Assembly (NCBI RefSeq): GCF_013359775.1
Contig: NZ_JABMCI010000063.1
Span: 124,001-188,000, forward strand
DNA from: Cellulomonas humilata
GTDB taxonomy: Bacteria; Actinomycetota; Actinomycetes; Actinomycetales; Cellulomonadaceae
Direction: 5' to 3'
Length of the DNA: 64,000 bases
The notes under the pieces are model-generated. The model searched no databases. It was not told the origin of the DNA and worked only from the letters and a program-made list of their open reading frames with translations. The position numbers and the translations under genes are program-made. Of the stretch, positions 51,455-59,941 are shown piece after piece (position 1 is the first letter of the stretch; each line of letters opens with the position of its first letter).

Positions 51455-52508
51455 AGGAGACGGCGTCCTTGACCGCGGTGACCAGCTCGTCCACGTCGGC
51501 CTCGGTGGTGTCGAACGCGCACATCAGCCGGACCTCGCCGGTCTCGACGATCCAGTCGTAGAACCGCCACCGGCGGCGCAGCACGTCGGCGACCCCGGCG
51601 GGGAAGATCACGAAGATGCCGTTCGCCTGCGTGGGCCGGGTCACCTGCACCCCCGGGAGGTGCTCGATGCCCGCGCGCAGCCGGGTCGCCATGGCGTTCG
51701 CGTGCCGCGCCGAGCGCAGCCACAGGTCGCCCTCGAACAGGGCCACCAGCTGCGCGGAGGCGAACCGCATCTTGGACGCCAGCTGCATGTCCATCTTGCG
51801 CAGGTAGGTGAGCCCGCCGTCCGCAGCGGGGTCGAGCACGACGACGGCCTCGCCGAAGAGCAGCCCGTTCTTGGTGCCACCGAGCGACAGGATGTCCACC
51901 CCGGCGTCGGTGGTGAACGCGCGGAGCGGGACGTCGAGGGTGGCGGCGGCGTTGGAGATCCGGGCCCCGTCGAGGTGCAGCCGCATGCCGTGCTCGTGGG
52001 CCTGGTCCGCCAGCGCGCGCACCTCGTCGGGCGTGTAGACGGTGCCCAGCTCGGTGGCCTGCGTGATCGACACGACACCCGGCTGGGCGCGGTGCTCGTC
52101 GCCGAACCCCCACGCCTGCGTCGCCACGAGCTCCGGCGTCAGCTTCCCGTCCGGGGTGGGCACCGTGAGCAGCTTGATCCCGCCCATCCGCTCGGGAGCC
52201 CCGTTCTCGTCTGTGTGGATGTGCGCGGTCTCGGCGCACACCACGGCACCCCAGCGCGGGAGCACCGACTGGAGCGACAGGACGTTGGCGCCCGTGCCGT
52301 TGAACACCGGGAACGCGGTCGCCTGGTCGCCGAAGTGCTGGGCGACGACCTCCTGGAGCCGGGACGTGTACACGTCCTCGCCGTACGCGGTCTGGTGGCC
52401 ACCGTTGGCCGCCGCGATCGCGGCGAGCACCTTCGGGTGCACCCCCGCGTAGTTGTCGGAGGCGAAGTCGCGGCGGTCGGCGTCATGCAGTCGGGTCACG
52501 AGGTCCAT
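51453..52508 (-). CDS. Low-specificity L-threonine aldolase / beta-eliminating lyase
   Basis: A 351-aa PLP enzyme that splits threonine (or allo-threonine) into glycine and acetaldehyde. Key blocks are DFASDNYAGVHPKVLAAIAAANGGH and YGEDVYTSRL. Next come FVFNGTGANV-like FPVFNGTGANVLSL, the PLP-Asp region LHLDGARISNAA and the PLP Lys in SLGGTKNGLLFGEA. ATG 52508 begins directly before the conserved N-terminus; the longer frame to 52709 is rejected. It is divergent from the DUF6328 gene. Confidence 0.9.
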   Translation of the reverse strand: MDLVTRLHDADRRDFASDNYAGVHPKVLAAIAAANGGHQTAYGEDVYTSRLQEVVAQHFGDQATAFPVFNGTGANVLSLQSVLPRWGAVVCAETAHIHTDENGAPERMGGIKLLTVPTPDGKLTPELVATQAWGFGDEHRAQPGVVSITQATELGTVYTPDEVRALADQAHEHGMRLHLDGARISNAAATLDVPLRAFTTDAGVDILSLGGTKNGLLFGEAVVVLDPAADGGLTYLRKMDMQLASKMRFASAQLVALFEGDLWLRSARHANAMATRLRAGIEHLPGVQVTRPTQANGIFVIFPAGVADVLRRRWRFYDWIVETGEVRLMCAFDTTEADVDELVTAVKDAVS

Positions 52509-52584
52509 CTTCCCCGACGTGGGGCCTGCACCTGCGCACGGCGGGCCGGTACGGGATGATCCGACCAGACCACGAGGAGGACAG

Positions 52585-53073
52585 GTGCACGAGGACGACG
52601 CAGTCCCGGACGACGGCCGCCGGGAGACCCACAACGAGCGCGCGGACCGCAACTGGGACGAGCTCATGCAGGAGCTCCGGGTCACGCAGACGGGCACGCA
52701 GATCCTCACGGGCTTCCTGCTGACGATCCCGTTCCAGCAGAGGTTCGCGGACCTGGACGCCTACCAGGAGGACCTGTACCTGGTGCTCGTCGCGATGGCC
52801 GTCCTGGCGACCACCCTCATCACGGCCCCGGCGAGCCTGCACCGGGTGCTGTTCCGTCAGCGCCTCAAGCCGGAGCTCGTCTCGGCGGGGAACCGGCTCG
52901 CGCGGGCGGGGCTCGTGGTCCTGGCCCTCGTCATGGCGGGCAGCGCGATGCTGGTGTTCGACGTCGTGCTCACCAGGGCCGCCGGTCTGACGGTCGGGAT
53001 TGTGTCGATCGCCGTCATCACGGCCGTGTGGTGGGTGTTCCCGAAGCTGCTCGCCCGGGGCACCCAGGAATGA
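52585..53073 (+). CDS. DUF6328 family membrane protein
   Basis: A 162-aa protein with a charged N-terminus (about 35 residues). The conserved block NWDELMQELRVTQTGTQILTGFLLTIPFQQRF follows, then three or four membrane helices (LYLVLVAMAVLATTLITAPASLHR, LARAGLVVLALVMAGSAMLVFDVVL, LTVGIVSIAVITAVWWVFP). The family is found in actinobacteria and its function is unknown. GTG 52585 has GAGGAGG about 5 bases upstream. Confidence 0.85.
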   Translation: MHEDDAVPDDGRRETHNERADRNWDELMQELRVTQTGTQILTGFLLTIPFQQRFADLDAYQEDLYLVLVAMAVLATTLITAPASLHRVLFRQRLKPELVSAGNRLARAGLVVLALVMAGSAMLVFDVVLTRAAGLTVGIVSIAVITAVWWVFPKLLARGTQE

Positions 53074-53080
53074 CCACGGT

Positions 53081-53485
53081 TCAGGCCGTCGCGGCTGCCC
53101 GGCAGCTCGCGCACGTACCGACGAGCTCGATGATGTGGTCCACGTCGTCGAAGCCGTGCGCCGCACCCACCTGGGCCGCCCAGGCCTCGGCCTGACCGGC
53201 GTCGATCTCGACGGTGCGGCCGCACGAGCGGCACACCAGGTGGTGGTGGTGGCTGCGCTGCGCGCACCGGCGGTAGACGGACTCCCCGTCCTCGGTGCGC
53301 AGCACGTCGACGTCGCCGTGCTCGGACAGGCTCTGCACCGCCCGGTACACGGTGGCCAGGCCGACGCTCGATCCCCGGGCCCGGAGCATCTCGTGCAGCT
53401 GCTGGGCGCTGCGGAACTCGTCGAGGTCCTCCAGGAGGTCGAGGATCTCGGCGCGCTGGCGCGTCTGCCGCGGCACGACCACCAT
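53081..53485 (-). CDS. Fur-family metal-responsive repressor (Zur/FurB-like)
   Basis: A 134-aa repressor. It has an N-terminal winged helix (TRQRAEILDLLEDLDEFRSAQQLHEMLRARGSSVGLATVYRAVQSLSEHG-like) and a dimerisation and metal domain with RSHHHHLVCRSCGRTVEI and the final CASC. The two CxxC pairs form the structural zinc site. The sequence fits the zinc-sensing Zur branch best, but Fur or PerR cannot be fully excluded. It sits 7 bases from the convergent DUF6328 gene stop. ATG 53485 with GAGGGGG upstream. Confidence 0.88.
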   Translation of the reverse strand: MVVVPRQTRQRAEILDLLEDLDEFRSAQQLHEMLRARGSSVGLATVYRAVQSLSEHGDVDVLRTEDGESVYRRCAQRSHHHHLVCRSCGRTVEIDAGQAEAWAAQVGAAHGFDDVDHIIELVGTCASCRAAATA

Positions 53486-53527
53486 CAGGACGACCCCCTC
53501 TTGCTGAGACTGGTTCCCACCATAACG

Positions 53528-53567
53528 CGACCGGGCCCCCGATCCCGAAGGATCGAGGGCCCGGTCG
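53528..53567 (-). terminator. Long hairpin terminator downstream of hup
   Basis: CGACCGGGCCC-C-CGATCC, loop CGAA, GGATCG-A-GGGCCCGGTCG: 17 pairs with one mismatch. It lies 12 bases after the HU stop on the minus strand and upstream of the Fur-family gene. Confidence 0.8.
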
Positions 53568-53578
53568 AGGTGCTGGGG

Positions 53579-53860
53579 TCAGCCCTGGACGGCGCGCTTG
53601 AGGGCGCTGCCGGCCGTGAGCTTCACGCGGTAGCCCGCGGGGATCTCGAGCTTCTCACCCGTCTGGGGGTTGATGCCGGTGCGGGCACCGCGCTCGGCGC
53701 GGGCGACGGCCAGGAAGCCGGGGATCGTGACGGCCTCGCCGTTGCTGAGGTTCTCCACGAGAACCTCCTGGAAGGCCTTGAGGGCCTTGTCCGCGTCGGT
53801 GTTGGACAGGCCGGTCTTGGCCGCGACGGCCTGGACGAGCTCGGTGCGGTTCACGCTCAC
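53579..53860 (-). CDS. hup: DNA-binding protein HU
   Basis: A 93-aa nucleoid protein of normal HU length, without the lysine-rich C-terminal tail found in mycobacterial HupB. The sequence NRTELVQAVAAKTGLSNTDADKALKAF leads into the beta-arm block TIPGFLAVARAERGARTGINPQTGEKLEIPAGYRVKLTAG-like. GTG 53860 is chosen because GAGGAG lies 8 bases upstream; the longer frame to 53962 is rejected. It is transcribed alone, ending in a strong terminator. Confidence 0.95.
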   Translation of the reverse strand: MSVNRTELVQAVAAKTGLSNTDADKALKAFQEVLVENLSNGEAVTIPGFLAVARAERGARTGINPQTGEKLEIPAGYRVKLTAGSALKRAVQG

Positions 53861-54004
53861 TGGATGTGCTCCTCTGTGTTCACTCGGACATGCAGGCCCA
53901 CTTCCGGGCCATCCCCCGGGCGCACGGCAAGACCGCGGCAACCGGGGACGATCGGCTGACACTAACCCGGGACAGGCATGTTTCCGTGCATCGGGCGTGT
54001 CGTG

Positions 54005-55045
54005 TCACCTGTGGGTACGCGCCAGGAGCCCCTCGACCGGCAGCGTCGTGATCACCCGGGCGGGGTCCAGGTCGTGCTCGGCGGCGCGCGCGCAGCCCGC
54101 CATGAGCCAGTCCAGCTGGCCGGGTGCGTGGGCGTCCGTGTCGATGGAGAAGTCGCAGCCGGCGTCGATCGCTATCGCGAGGAGCTCGTGCGGAGGGTCG
54201 AGCCGGTCGGGCCGGCAGTTGATCTCGACCGCCACCCCGTGCTCCGCGCAGGCGTCGAACACGGCTCGCGCGTCGAACTCGCTCTGCGGTCGGCTCTTGC
54301 CCTTGATCTGGCGGCCCGTGCAGTGGCCGAGGACGTCGGTGCGCGGGTTGCTCACGGCCGCGACCATCCGCCGCGTCATGGGTCCGGACTCCATCCGGAG
54401 CTTCGAGTGCACCGACGCGACGACGACGTCGAGCTGGTCCAGCAGGTCCGGGTCCTGGTCGAGGCCGCCGTCGTCGAGGATGTCGACCTCGATCCCGGTC
54501 AGGACGCGGAACGGGCCCACCGCGCGGTTCAGCGCGGCCACCTGGTCGAGCTGCGCGCGCAGCCGTGACGCAGACAGCCCGTTGGCCACCGTGAGCCGGG
54601 GCGAGTGGTCGGTGATGGCGAGGTACTCGTGGCCCAGCTCGAGGGCGGCCAGGACCATCTCCTGGATCGGCGTCGCCCCGTCCGACGCCTCGGTGTGCGC
54701 GTGCAGGTCTCCGCGCAGCGCCTCCCGCAGCGCGAGCGCGCTCGGGTCGGCGTCGGCCGCGCGGGCCGCCGCGTACTCGGCCTCGAGAGTGTCCAGGTAC
54801 TCCACCCGCTGATCGCGCAGCACGTGCGCGACGACGTCGGCCGTCCGGGCGCCGACCGACGGCAGGTCCGCCAGCGAGCCCGACGCACCGAGCGCTGCCA
54901 GGCGGTCGGGCGCCTGCCTCTCGACGCTGACGGCTGCCTTGCGGAAGGCCTCGCTCCGGTACGGGCTCGCCTGGGCGCGCTCCAGCAGGAACGCGATCCG
55001 TCTCAGCGCGGCGACGGCATCGGCCTGCCGGTCCGCCGCGCTCAC
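54005..55045 (-). CDS. PHP-domain protein with helix-hairpin-helix N-terminus (PolX-like, no polymerase domain)
   Basis: A 346-aa protein. The first 90 residues are helical with a helix-hairpin-helix-like segment (DLPSVGARTADVVAHVLRD). The PHP phosphoesterase domain begins with GDLHAHTEASDG near residue 110. It carries LAITDHSPRL, LTGIEVDIL, VVASVHSKL, LGHCTGRQI, VEINCRPDRLDPP and SIDTDAHAPGQLDW. Metal ligands appear complete. Bacterial PolX has the same two parts plus a polymerase palm, which is missing here. GTG 55045 overlaps the ku stop by GTGA, so PHP and ku are probably translationally coupled. Confidence 0.85.
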   Translation of the reverse strand: MSAADRQADAVAALRRIAFLLERAQASPYRSEAFRKAAVSVERQAPDRLAALGASGSLADLPSVGARTADVVAHVLRDQRVEYLDTLEAEYAAARAADADPSALALREALRGDLHAHTEASDGATPIQEMVLAALELGHEYLAITDHSPRLTVANGLSASRLRAQLDQVAALNRAVGPFRVLTGIEVDILDDGGLDQDPDLLDQLDVVVASVHSKLRMESGPMTRRMVAAVSNPRTDVLGHCTGRQIKGKSRPQSEFDARAVFDACAEHGVAVEINCRPDRLDPPHELLAIAIDAGCDFSIDTDAHAPGQLDWLMAGCARAAEHDLDPARVITTLPVEGLLARTHR

Positions 55046-55908
55046 GACGCCTTGGCCTTGGCCTTCTTCGCCTTGGCCTTCGGCTTCTCGTCGTCCTTCG
55101 CCGGCTCCTCACCCCGGGCGCCGCGCGCCTTCTCGACGCTGCGCTGGAGCGCCGCCAGCAGGTCGACGACGTCGCCGCCGCCGTCGGCAGCGGCCTCCTC
55201 ACCGGCCGGGAGCGGCACCGCGCGGGTGCTGCCCGACGACACCTTGGCCTCGATCAGCTGCTCGAGCGCACCCGCGTAGCGGTCCTCGTACTGCGACGGG
55301 TCGAAGTCCGCCGCGAGCGACTCGACCAGCGACGCGGCCATGGCCAGCTCCTGCGGCCGCACAGACACGTCGTCCTCGAGGATCGGGAAGTCGGCCGCAC
55401 GGACCTCGTCGGGCCACAGGAGCGTCTGCATGACGATCACGTTGTCGCGCACGCGCAGGATCGCCATCGACTCGCGCTGGCGCAGCGCCACCTTCACCAC
55501 CGCGACCCGGTCGGCCTGCTCGAGCGCGCCTCGCAGCAACGCGTACGGCTTGGCTGCGGTCTTCTCCGGCTCCAGGTAGTACGTCTTCTGGAGCAGGATC
55601 GGGTCCACCTGGTCCACCGGCACGAACTCCAGCACCTCGATCTCGCGCTCGGTGGACAGCGGCAGGGACTTGAAGTCCTCGTCGGTCAGGACGACCAGCT
55701 CGCCGTCGTCGGTCTCGTAGCCCTTGGCGATGTCCGACATCTCCACGGGCTCGTTGTCGATGCTGCAGAACTTGCGGTACCGGATCCGGCCGCCGTCCTC
55801 CTTGTGCACCTGGTGCAGCGTCACCTCGTGCTCGCCCGTCGCCGAGTACAGACGCACCGGGACGTTGACCAGCCCGAACGCGACGGCACCCTTCCAGATC
55901 GCTCGCAT
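55042..55908 (-). CDS. ku: Non-homologous end-joining protein Ku
   Basis: A 288-aa Ku homologue, which binds DNA ends and recruits LigD. It opens MRAIWKGAVAFGLVNVPVRLYSA and contains VTLHQVHKEDGGRIRYRKFC, LEFVPVDQVDPILLQKTYYLEP, DVSVRPQELAMAASLVESLA and the core minimal end. The C-terminal 30 residues are rich in Lys and Ala (KAKAKKAKAKAS), as in extended actinobacterial Ku, and probably bind DNA. ATG 55908 diverges from the ligase gene, with 81 bases between. The stop overlaps the PHP gene. Confidence 0.96.
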   Translation of the reverse strand: MRAIWKGAVAFGLVNVPVRLYSATGEHEVTLHQVHKEDGGRIRYRKFCSIDNEPVEMSDIAKGYETDDGELVVLTDEDFKSLPLSTEREIEVLEFVPVDQVDPILLQKTYYLEPEKTAAKPYALLRGALEQADRVAVVKVALRQRESMAILRVRDNVIVMQTLLWPDEVRAADFPILEDDVSVRPQELAMAASLVESLAADFDPSQYEDRYAGALEQLIEAKVSSGSTRAVPLPAGEEAAADGGGDVVDLLAALQRSVEKARGARGEEPAKDDEKPKAKAKKAKAKAS

Positions 55909-55989
55909 GGCCGTGTCCTCCGTCGATGGCAGCAGGGCGTGTGGATGTCGACCGCGCCTCGCGCGACCTCCTATGGGCAGGATGGACCC

Positions 55990-56919
55990 GTGGAGCCCAT
56001 GCTCGCCACCCCTGCGACCGGTCCGGCGGAGCTTCCGCGCGGGCCGGAGTGGGCGTTCGAGGTGAAGTGGGACGGCGTGCGCGCGCTGGCGGACACGACC
56101 TCCGGCCGGCTGCGGATGTGGAGCCGCAACGAGCGGGAGATCACCCCGGCCTATCCCGAGCTGGCGGGGCTCGGCGCGGTGCCGGACGCGATCCTCGACG
56201 GCGAGATCGTCCTGATGGCCGACGGGATCCCCTCGTTCACCGCCCTCGCGGAGCGGATGCACGTCCGAGAGCCTCGCCGCGCGGAGGCGCTCGCGGCCCA
56301 GCGGCCGGTGACGTTCCTGGTGTTCGACGTGCTGCGGCTGGACGGCGTCGACCTCACCGGCCGGACCTACGACGACCGCCGGGAGGCGCTGGCCGGGCTC
56401 GCGCTCCCCCACCAGGTCCAGCTCTCCCCCGTGTACCCCGACGGCGACGAGCTCTGGGAGGTCACCAAGGGGCTCGGCCTGGAGGGCGTCGTCGCCAAGC
56501 GCCGGTCGTCCACCTACGTGCCCGGCCGGCGCTCCCACGACTGGGTGAAGGCCCCGCACCGACGCACCCGCGCGGCCCTGGTCGGCGGCTGGCGCGAGGA
56601 GACCAACGGTTCCGGCCGGATGGGTGCGGTCCTGTTCGGCGCGCGCGACACCGACGGCGCCCTGCGGTACCTCGGCCGGGCGGGCAGCGGACTGACGGGC
56701 AAGCGGGCGACGGAGCTGCAGAAGCTCCTGGTGCCGCGAGCCGACTCACCCTTCGACGACGAGGTGCCTCCGATCGACGCGCGCGGCACCCGGTGGTGCG
56801 AGCCGACGGTGGTCGTCGACACCCTGTACCTCGCGCGGAACCCCACCGGTCGGCTGCGGCAGCCGGTCGTGCGGGCCGTGCGGACCGACACCGACGCCGA
56901 CCCGTGGGAGCAGCCATGA
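55990..56919 (+). CDS. ATP-dependent DNA ligase (LigD ligase domain)
   Basis: A 309-aa stand-alone ligase domain for end joining. The adenylation motif I is EVKWDGVRA with nucleophile Lys26. Other nucleotidyltransferase motifs are WSRNEREITPAYPEL, LDGEIVLMAD, VFDVLRLDG and EGVVAKRRSSTYVPGRRSHDWVKAPHRR. An OB-fold domain follows. GTG 55990 has CAGGAT 6 bases upstream; ATG 55999 is an alternative. It overlaps the polymerase gene by ATGA. No phosphoesterase domain is attached. Confidence 0.92.
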   Translation: MEPMLATPATGPAELPRGPEWAFEVKWDGVRALADTTSGRLRMWSRNEREITPAYPELAGLGAVPDAILDGEIVLMADGIPSFTALAERMHVREPRRAEALAAQRPVTFLVFDVLRLDGVDLTGRTYDDRREALAGLALPHQVQLSPVYPDGDELWEVTKGLGLEGVVAKRRSSTYVPGRRSHDWVKAPHRRTRAALVGGWREETNGSGRMGAVLFGARDTDGALRYLGRAGSGLTGKRATELQKLLVPRADSPFDDEVPPIDARGTRWCEPTVVVDTLYLARNPTGRLRQPVVRAVRTDTDADPWEQP

Positions 56920-57794
56920 CACCCGAACGGCAGATGGTCGACGTCGAGGGCCGCCAGGTGCGCGTCAGCCACCTGGAGAAGGTCATGTACCCGTCCACGG
57001 GGATGACCAAGGCCGAGGTGATGAACTACCTGGTCCAGGTGGCGCCGGCGATCCTGCCGCAGCTGAAGGACCGACCGGTGACCCGGATCCGCTGGCCCGG
57101 GGGTGTCGGAGGCGAGAAGTTCTTCGAGAAGAACACCCCGCGCGGCGCGCCCGACTGGGTCCGCCGGCAGACGCTGCGCGCTGCGCCCGGCGCCGAGGAC
57201 GAGGGGGCGGAGCTGGAGCTGCCGTTCCTCGACGACCTGGCCGGGCTCGTGTGGGCGGCCAACCAGGGCGCGCTCGAGCTGCACACGCCGCAGTGGCGCG
57301 TGGGCCCGCGCGGGAAGATCCACAAGCCCGACCGTCTCGTGGTGGACCTCGACCCCGGCGCTCCCGCGGGGCTGGCGGAGTGCGCCGTCGTGGCCCACCT
57401 CGTGGCGGACCGGCTGCGCGAGGACGGGCTCGGGACCACGGTGCCCGTGACCTCCGGCAGCAAGGGCATGCAGCTGTACGCGCCGCTGCCCGGCACGCAG
57501 ACCGTGCTCGAGGTCCGGCAGTACGCGCGCGACATCGCCTACGAGATCGCGGCGGCGCACTCCGACCTGGTCGTGGCGGTCATGAAGAAGGACATCCGCG
57601 GCGGCAAGGTGCTCATCGACTGGTCGCAGAACCACCCCGCGAAGACCACGATCACCCCGTACTCGCTGCGCGGTCGCAACGTCCCGCACGTCGCGGCACC
57701 CCGGTGGTGGGACGAGATCGGTCCGGGGCTCCAGCAGCTCACGCCGGACGAGGTCGCCGGACGGCTGGCCGACCTCGGTGACCCCTTCGCCTGA
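56916..57794 (+). CDS. LigD-type primase-polymerase
   Basis: A 292-aa archaeo-eukaryotic-primase-type polymerase used in end joining. It contains VSHLEKVMYPSTGMTKAEVMNYL, TRIRWPGGVGGEKFFEKN and ELHTPQWR. Next come the catalytic Asp pair region DRLVVDLDPG, VTSGSKGMQLYAPL and KVLIDWSQNHPAKTTITPYSLRG. Together with the preceding gene it supplies the ligase and polymerase functions of LigD as two coupled genes. The start overlaps the ligase stop. Confidence 0.94.
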   Translation: MTPERQMVDVEGRQVRVSHLEKVMYPSTGMTKAEVMNYLVQVAPAILPQLKDRPVTRIRWPGGVGGEKFFEKNTPRGAPDWVRRQTLRAAPGAEDEGAELELPFLDDLAGLVWAANQGALELHTPQWRVGPRGKIHKPDRLVVDLDPGAPAGLAECAVVAHLVADRLREDGLGTTVPVTSGSKGMQLYAPLPGTQTVLEVRQYARDIAYEIAAAHSDLVVAVMKKDIRGGKVLIDWSQNHPAKTTITPYSLRGRNVPHVAAPRWWDEIGPGLQQLTPDEVAGRLADLGDPFA

Positions 57795-57882
57795 CCGGTT
57801 CGGATGGCGGCACCCGCCCACCTTTGACACGGTGGAGGCAGTCGGGCAGAAACCCCGCGCCATCGAACGAAGGAAGGCCCCC

Positions 57883-58443
57883 ATGGTCCTGCCGAAGTAC
57901 ACCGTCCCGTCCCTGACGCTCCAGGAAGGTGCCGACGTCGCTGCGGTCCTCCAGACGCGTCTGGACGCACTGAACGACCTGGCGCTGACGCTCAAGCACA
58001 TCCACTGGAACGTCGTCGGGCCCCACTTCATCGCGGTGCACGAGATGCTCGACCCTCAGGTCGACGCCGTGCGGCTGATGGTCGACGCCATCGCCGAGCG
58101 GATCGCCACCCTCGGGGTCGCGCCGGTGGGCACGCCGGGCGAGCTGGTGAAGAACCGGACGTGGGAGGACTACTCGATCGGGCGCGACAGCGCGATCGCC
58201 CACCTCGGCGCCCTGGACGTCGTGTACGTCGGGGTCATCGAGGACCACCGGAAGGCCGCCAAGGACGTCGAGGAGATCGACGACGTCACCAACGACCTGC
58301 TCGTCGGTCACCTGCACGAGCTGGAGCTCTTCCACTGGTTCGTCCGGGCGCACCTCGAGTCCGCGGGCGGGGTCCTGACGACCGGCAACGCGCAGAGCGA
58401 GAAGACCGCCGCACGGAAGGCGTCCGCCAAGGACACCGCGTGA
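57883..58443 (+). CDS. dps: Dps-family DNA-binding ferritin
   Basis: A 186-aa Dps protein that oxidises and stores iron and shields DNA. The ferroxidase residues follow the canonical spacing: His41, His53, Asp57, Asp68 and Glu72 (HWNVVGPHFIAVHEMLD, DAIAERI). A short N-terminal and a Lys/Ala-rich C-terminal tail (TAARKASAKDTA) could contact DNA. ATG 57883 has AAGGAAGG upstream. The frame is open further upstream without support. The stop overlaps the next gene (GTGA). Confidence 0.95.
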   Translation: MVLPKYTVPSLTLQEGADVAAVLQTRLDALNDLALTLKHIHWNVVGPHFIAVHEMLDPQVDAVRLMVDAIAERIATLGVAPVGTPGELVKNRTWEDYSIGRDSAIAHLGALDVVYVGVIEDHRKAAKDVEEIDDVTNDLLVGHLHELELFHWFVRAHLESAGGVLTTGNAQSEKTAARKASAKDTA

Positions 58444-59627
58444 GCGCATCCCCCAGCGCCCGGCCCGTCGCCGAGTCCGGCGGCGGGCCGGTGCTTCGTA
58501 CCGCCCGGCCCGGCGGCCCTTCCGGCGCGTCGACCAACCCGGCGTCGTCCGTACCGCGCACACACCTCGCCGCACGGCTCGAGAACGGGTTCGACCGGGC
58601 CGTGGCACACCAGCTGCGCGGGCGGGGATGGACCGTCCGGATCGAGCCCTACGCCGGCTACGGCGCCACCGGATGGGTCCGCGTCCTGTCCCGGACGCTC
58701 CTGGCCGCCCCCCACGTCCGCGACGAGGACCTGCCCGGCGCGGGCGGGAGCGCGCAGGCGGGCACCCGGTCGGCCACGGCGCTGCGGGGCTGGCGCAGCT
58801 TCGCCACGGCCCAGGTCTCCGGTGCCGAGCTCGAGGTGCAGGTGGGCGACCGTACGCACCGGGTGGTCACCGACCGCGGCGGGTACGTCGACACCATCCT
58901 GGAGTCCGACCTGGCGCCCGGCTGGCACGACATCCGTCTCACGACCAGCGACGGGACCACCGCGACCGCCCCCGTGCACGTGATCGGGCCGGACGTGCGG
59001 GTGGGGATCGTCAGCGACATCGACGACACCGTGATGGTGACGCGTCTGCCGCGTCCGTTCGTCGCCGCCTGGAACGTGTTCATGCGGCACGAGAACGCCC
59101 GCGAGGCCGTCCCGGGGATGGCGCGGCTGTACGCGGAGCTGCAGTCGGGCCACGGCGAGACCCCGGTGGTCTACCTCTCCACCGGCGCGTGGAACGCCGC
59201 ACCGACCCTCGCCCGCTTCCTGCGGCGGCACCGCTACCCGGCGGGCCCGCTCCTGCTCACCGACTGGGGCCCCACCAACAGCGGCTGGTTCCGCAGCGGT
59301 CCCGCGCACAAGGTCGCCCAGCTGCGGCGGCTCTTCGACGAGCTGCCGGACGTCCAGTGGGTGCTGGTGGGCGACGACGGCCAGCGGGACCCGCAGATCT
59401 ACGCCGGGGCCGCCCAGCACTTCCCGGAGCGGGTCCGGGCGATCCTCATCCGGCAGCTGACGTTCGGGGAGCACGTCCTCGCGCACGGGGTGCCGGTGCC
59501 GACGACGGATCAGGTCAAGGCCGAGCAGGACGCCGCCCGGCGCCCCGACGGCATCCCGGTGATCCAGGGCGAGGACGGCAGGGCGCTGCTGCGCGGCGTC
59601 CGCGAACGCGGGGTCGACCTCTCGTAG
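58440..59627 (+). CDS. App1-like (DUF2183) phosphatase-domain protein
   Basis: A 395-aa protein. The App1/DUF2183 catalytic core shows VGIVSDIDDTVMVTRLPRPF (HAD-like DxDxT), VVYLSTGAWNAAPTLARFL, LTDWGPTNSGWFRSGPAHK and WVLVGDDGQRDPQIYA. Yeast App1 is a phosphatidate phosphatase; bacterial function is unknown. A Ser/Pro-rich N-terminal stretch (about 45 residues) precedes the N-terminal beta domain. GTG 58440 overlaps the dps stop. The stop codon lies in the first copy of a 14-bp triplication. Confidence 0.88.
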   Translation: MSASPSARPVAESGGGPVLRTARPGGPSGASTNPASSVPRTHLAARLENGFDRAVAHQLRGRGWTVRIEPYAGYGATGWVRVLSRTLLAAPHVRDEDLPGAGGSAQAGTRSATALRGWRSFATAQVSGAELEVQVGDRTHRVVTDRGGYVDTILESDLAPGWHDIRLTTSDGTTATAPVHVIGPDVRVGIVSDIDDTVMVTRLPRPFVAAWNVFMRHENAREAVPGMARLYAELQSGHGETPVVYLSTGAWNAAPTLARFLRRHRYPAGPLLLTDWGPTNSGWFRSGPAHKVAQLRRLFDELPDVQWVLVGDDGQRDPQIYAGAAQHFPERVRAILIRQLTFGEHVLAHGVPVPTTDQVKAEQDAARRPDGIPVIQGEDGRALLRGVRERGVDLS

Positions 59628-59655
59628 TCGATCTCTCGTAGTCGACCGCTCGTAG
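59614..59655. repeat. Three tandem 14-bp copies spanning the App1-like gene stop codon
   Basis: TCGACCTCTCGTAG, TCGATCTCTCGTAG and TCGACCGCTCGTAG follow each other at 59614, 59628 and 59642. Each ends in TAG. Because 14 is not a multiple of three, the three TAGs fall in all three plus-strand frames. Confidence 0.85.
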
Positions 59656-59659
59656 AGGC

Positions 59660-59866
59660 CTAGAGACGCTCGGGGTCGTCCCACTCGTCGCTGCTGGCGA
59701 TGGCCTCGTCGTCCGCCTCGAGCTCGACCGCGTGCAGCGACCGCGGGGCGTTGTCGGGGTTGCCGCCGGAGCGTGCATCGGCGGCGTCGAGCTCGGCCTG
59801 AGCACGTGCGGGGTCGGCGAGGTGCTCGGCGGACGGGTCGGACGTCAGGTCGCGGTCGCGGCTCAT
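59660..59866 (-). CDS. Small acidic hypothetical protein (68 aa)
   Basis: A 68-aa acidic protein ([19 protein letters not shown] to [11 protein letters not shown]) without hydrophobic segments. No family recognised. The start ATG is 59866; TAGAAC lies 6 bases upstream on its strand with no Shine-Dalgarno, so it may be leaderless. It is convergent with the App1-like gene and divergent from the GH74 gene. Confidence 0.55.
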   Translation of the reverse strand: MSRDRDLTSDPSAEHLADPARAQAELDAADARSGGNPDNAPRSLHAVELEADDEAIASSDEWDDPERL

Positions 59867-59941
59867 GGTCTGGTTCTACCGCTCGGCGTCCGCCGCCGCA
59901 CCCGCGGACCAGCCCGTGGTCGACACCGTCCCGCGGGCGGA

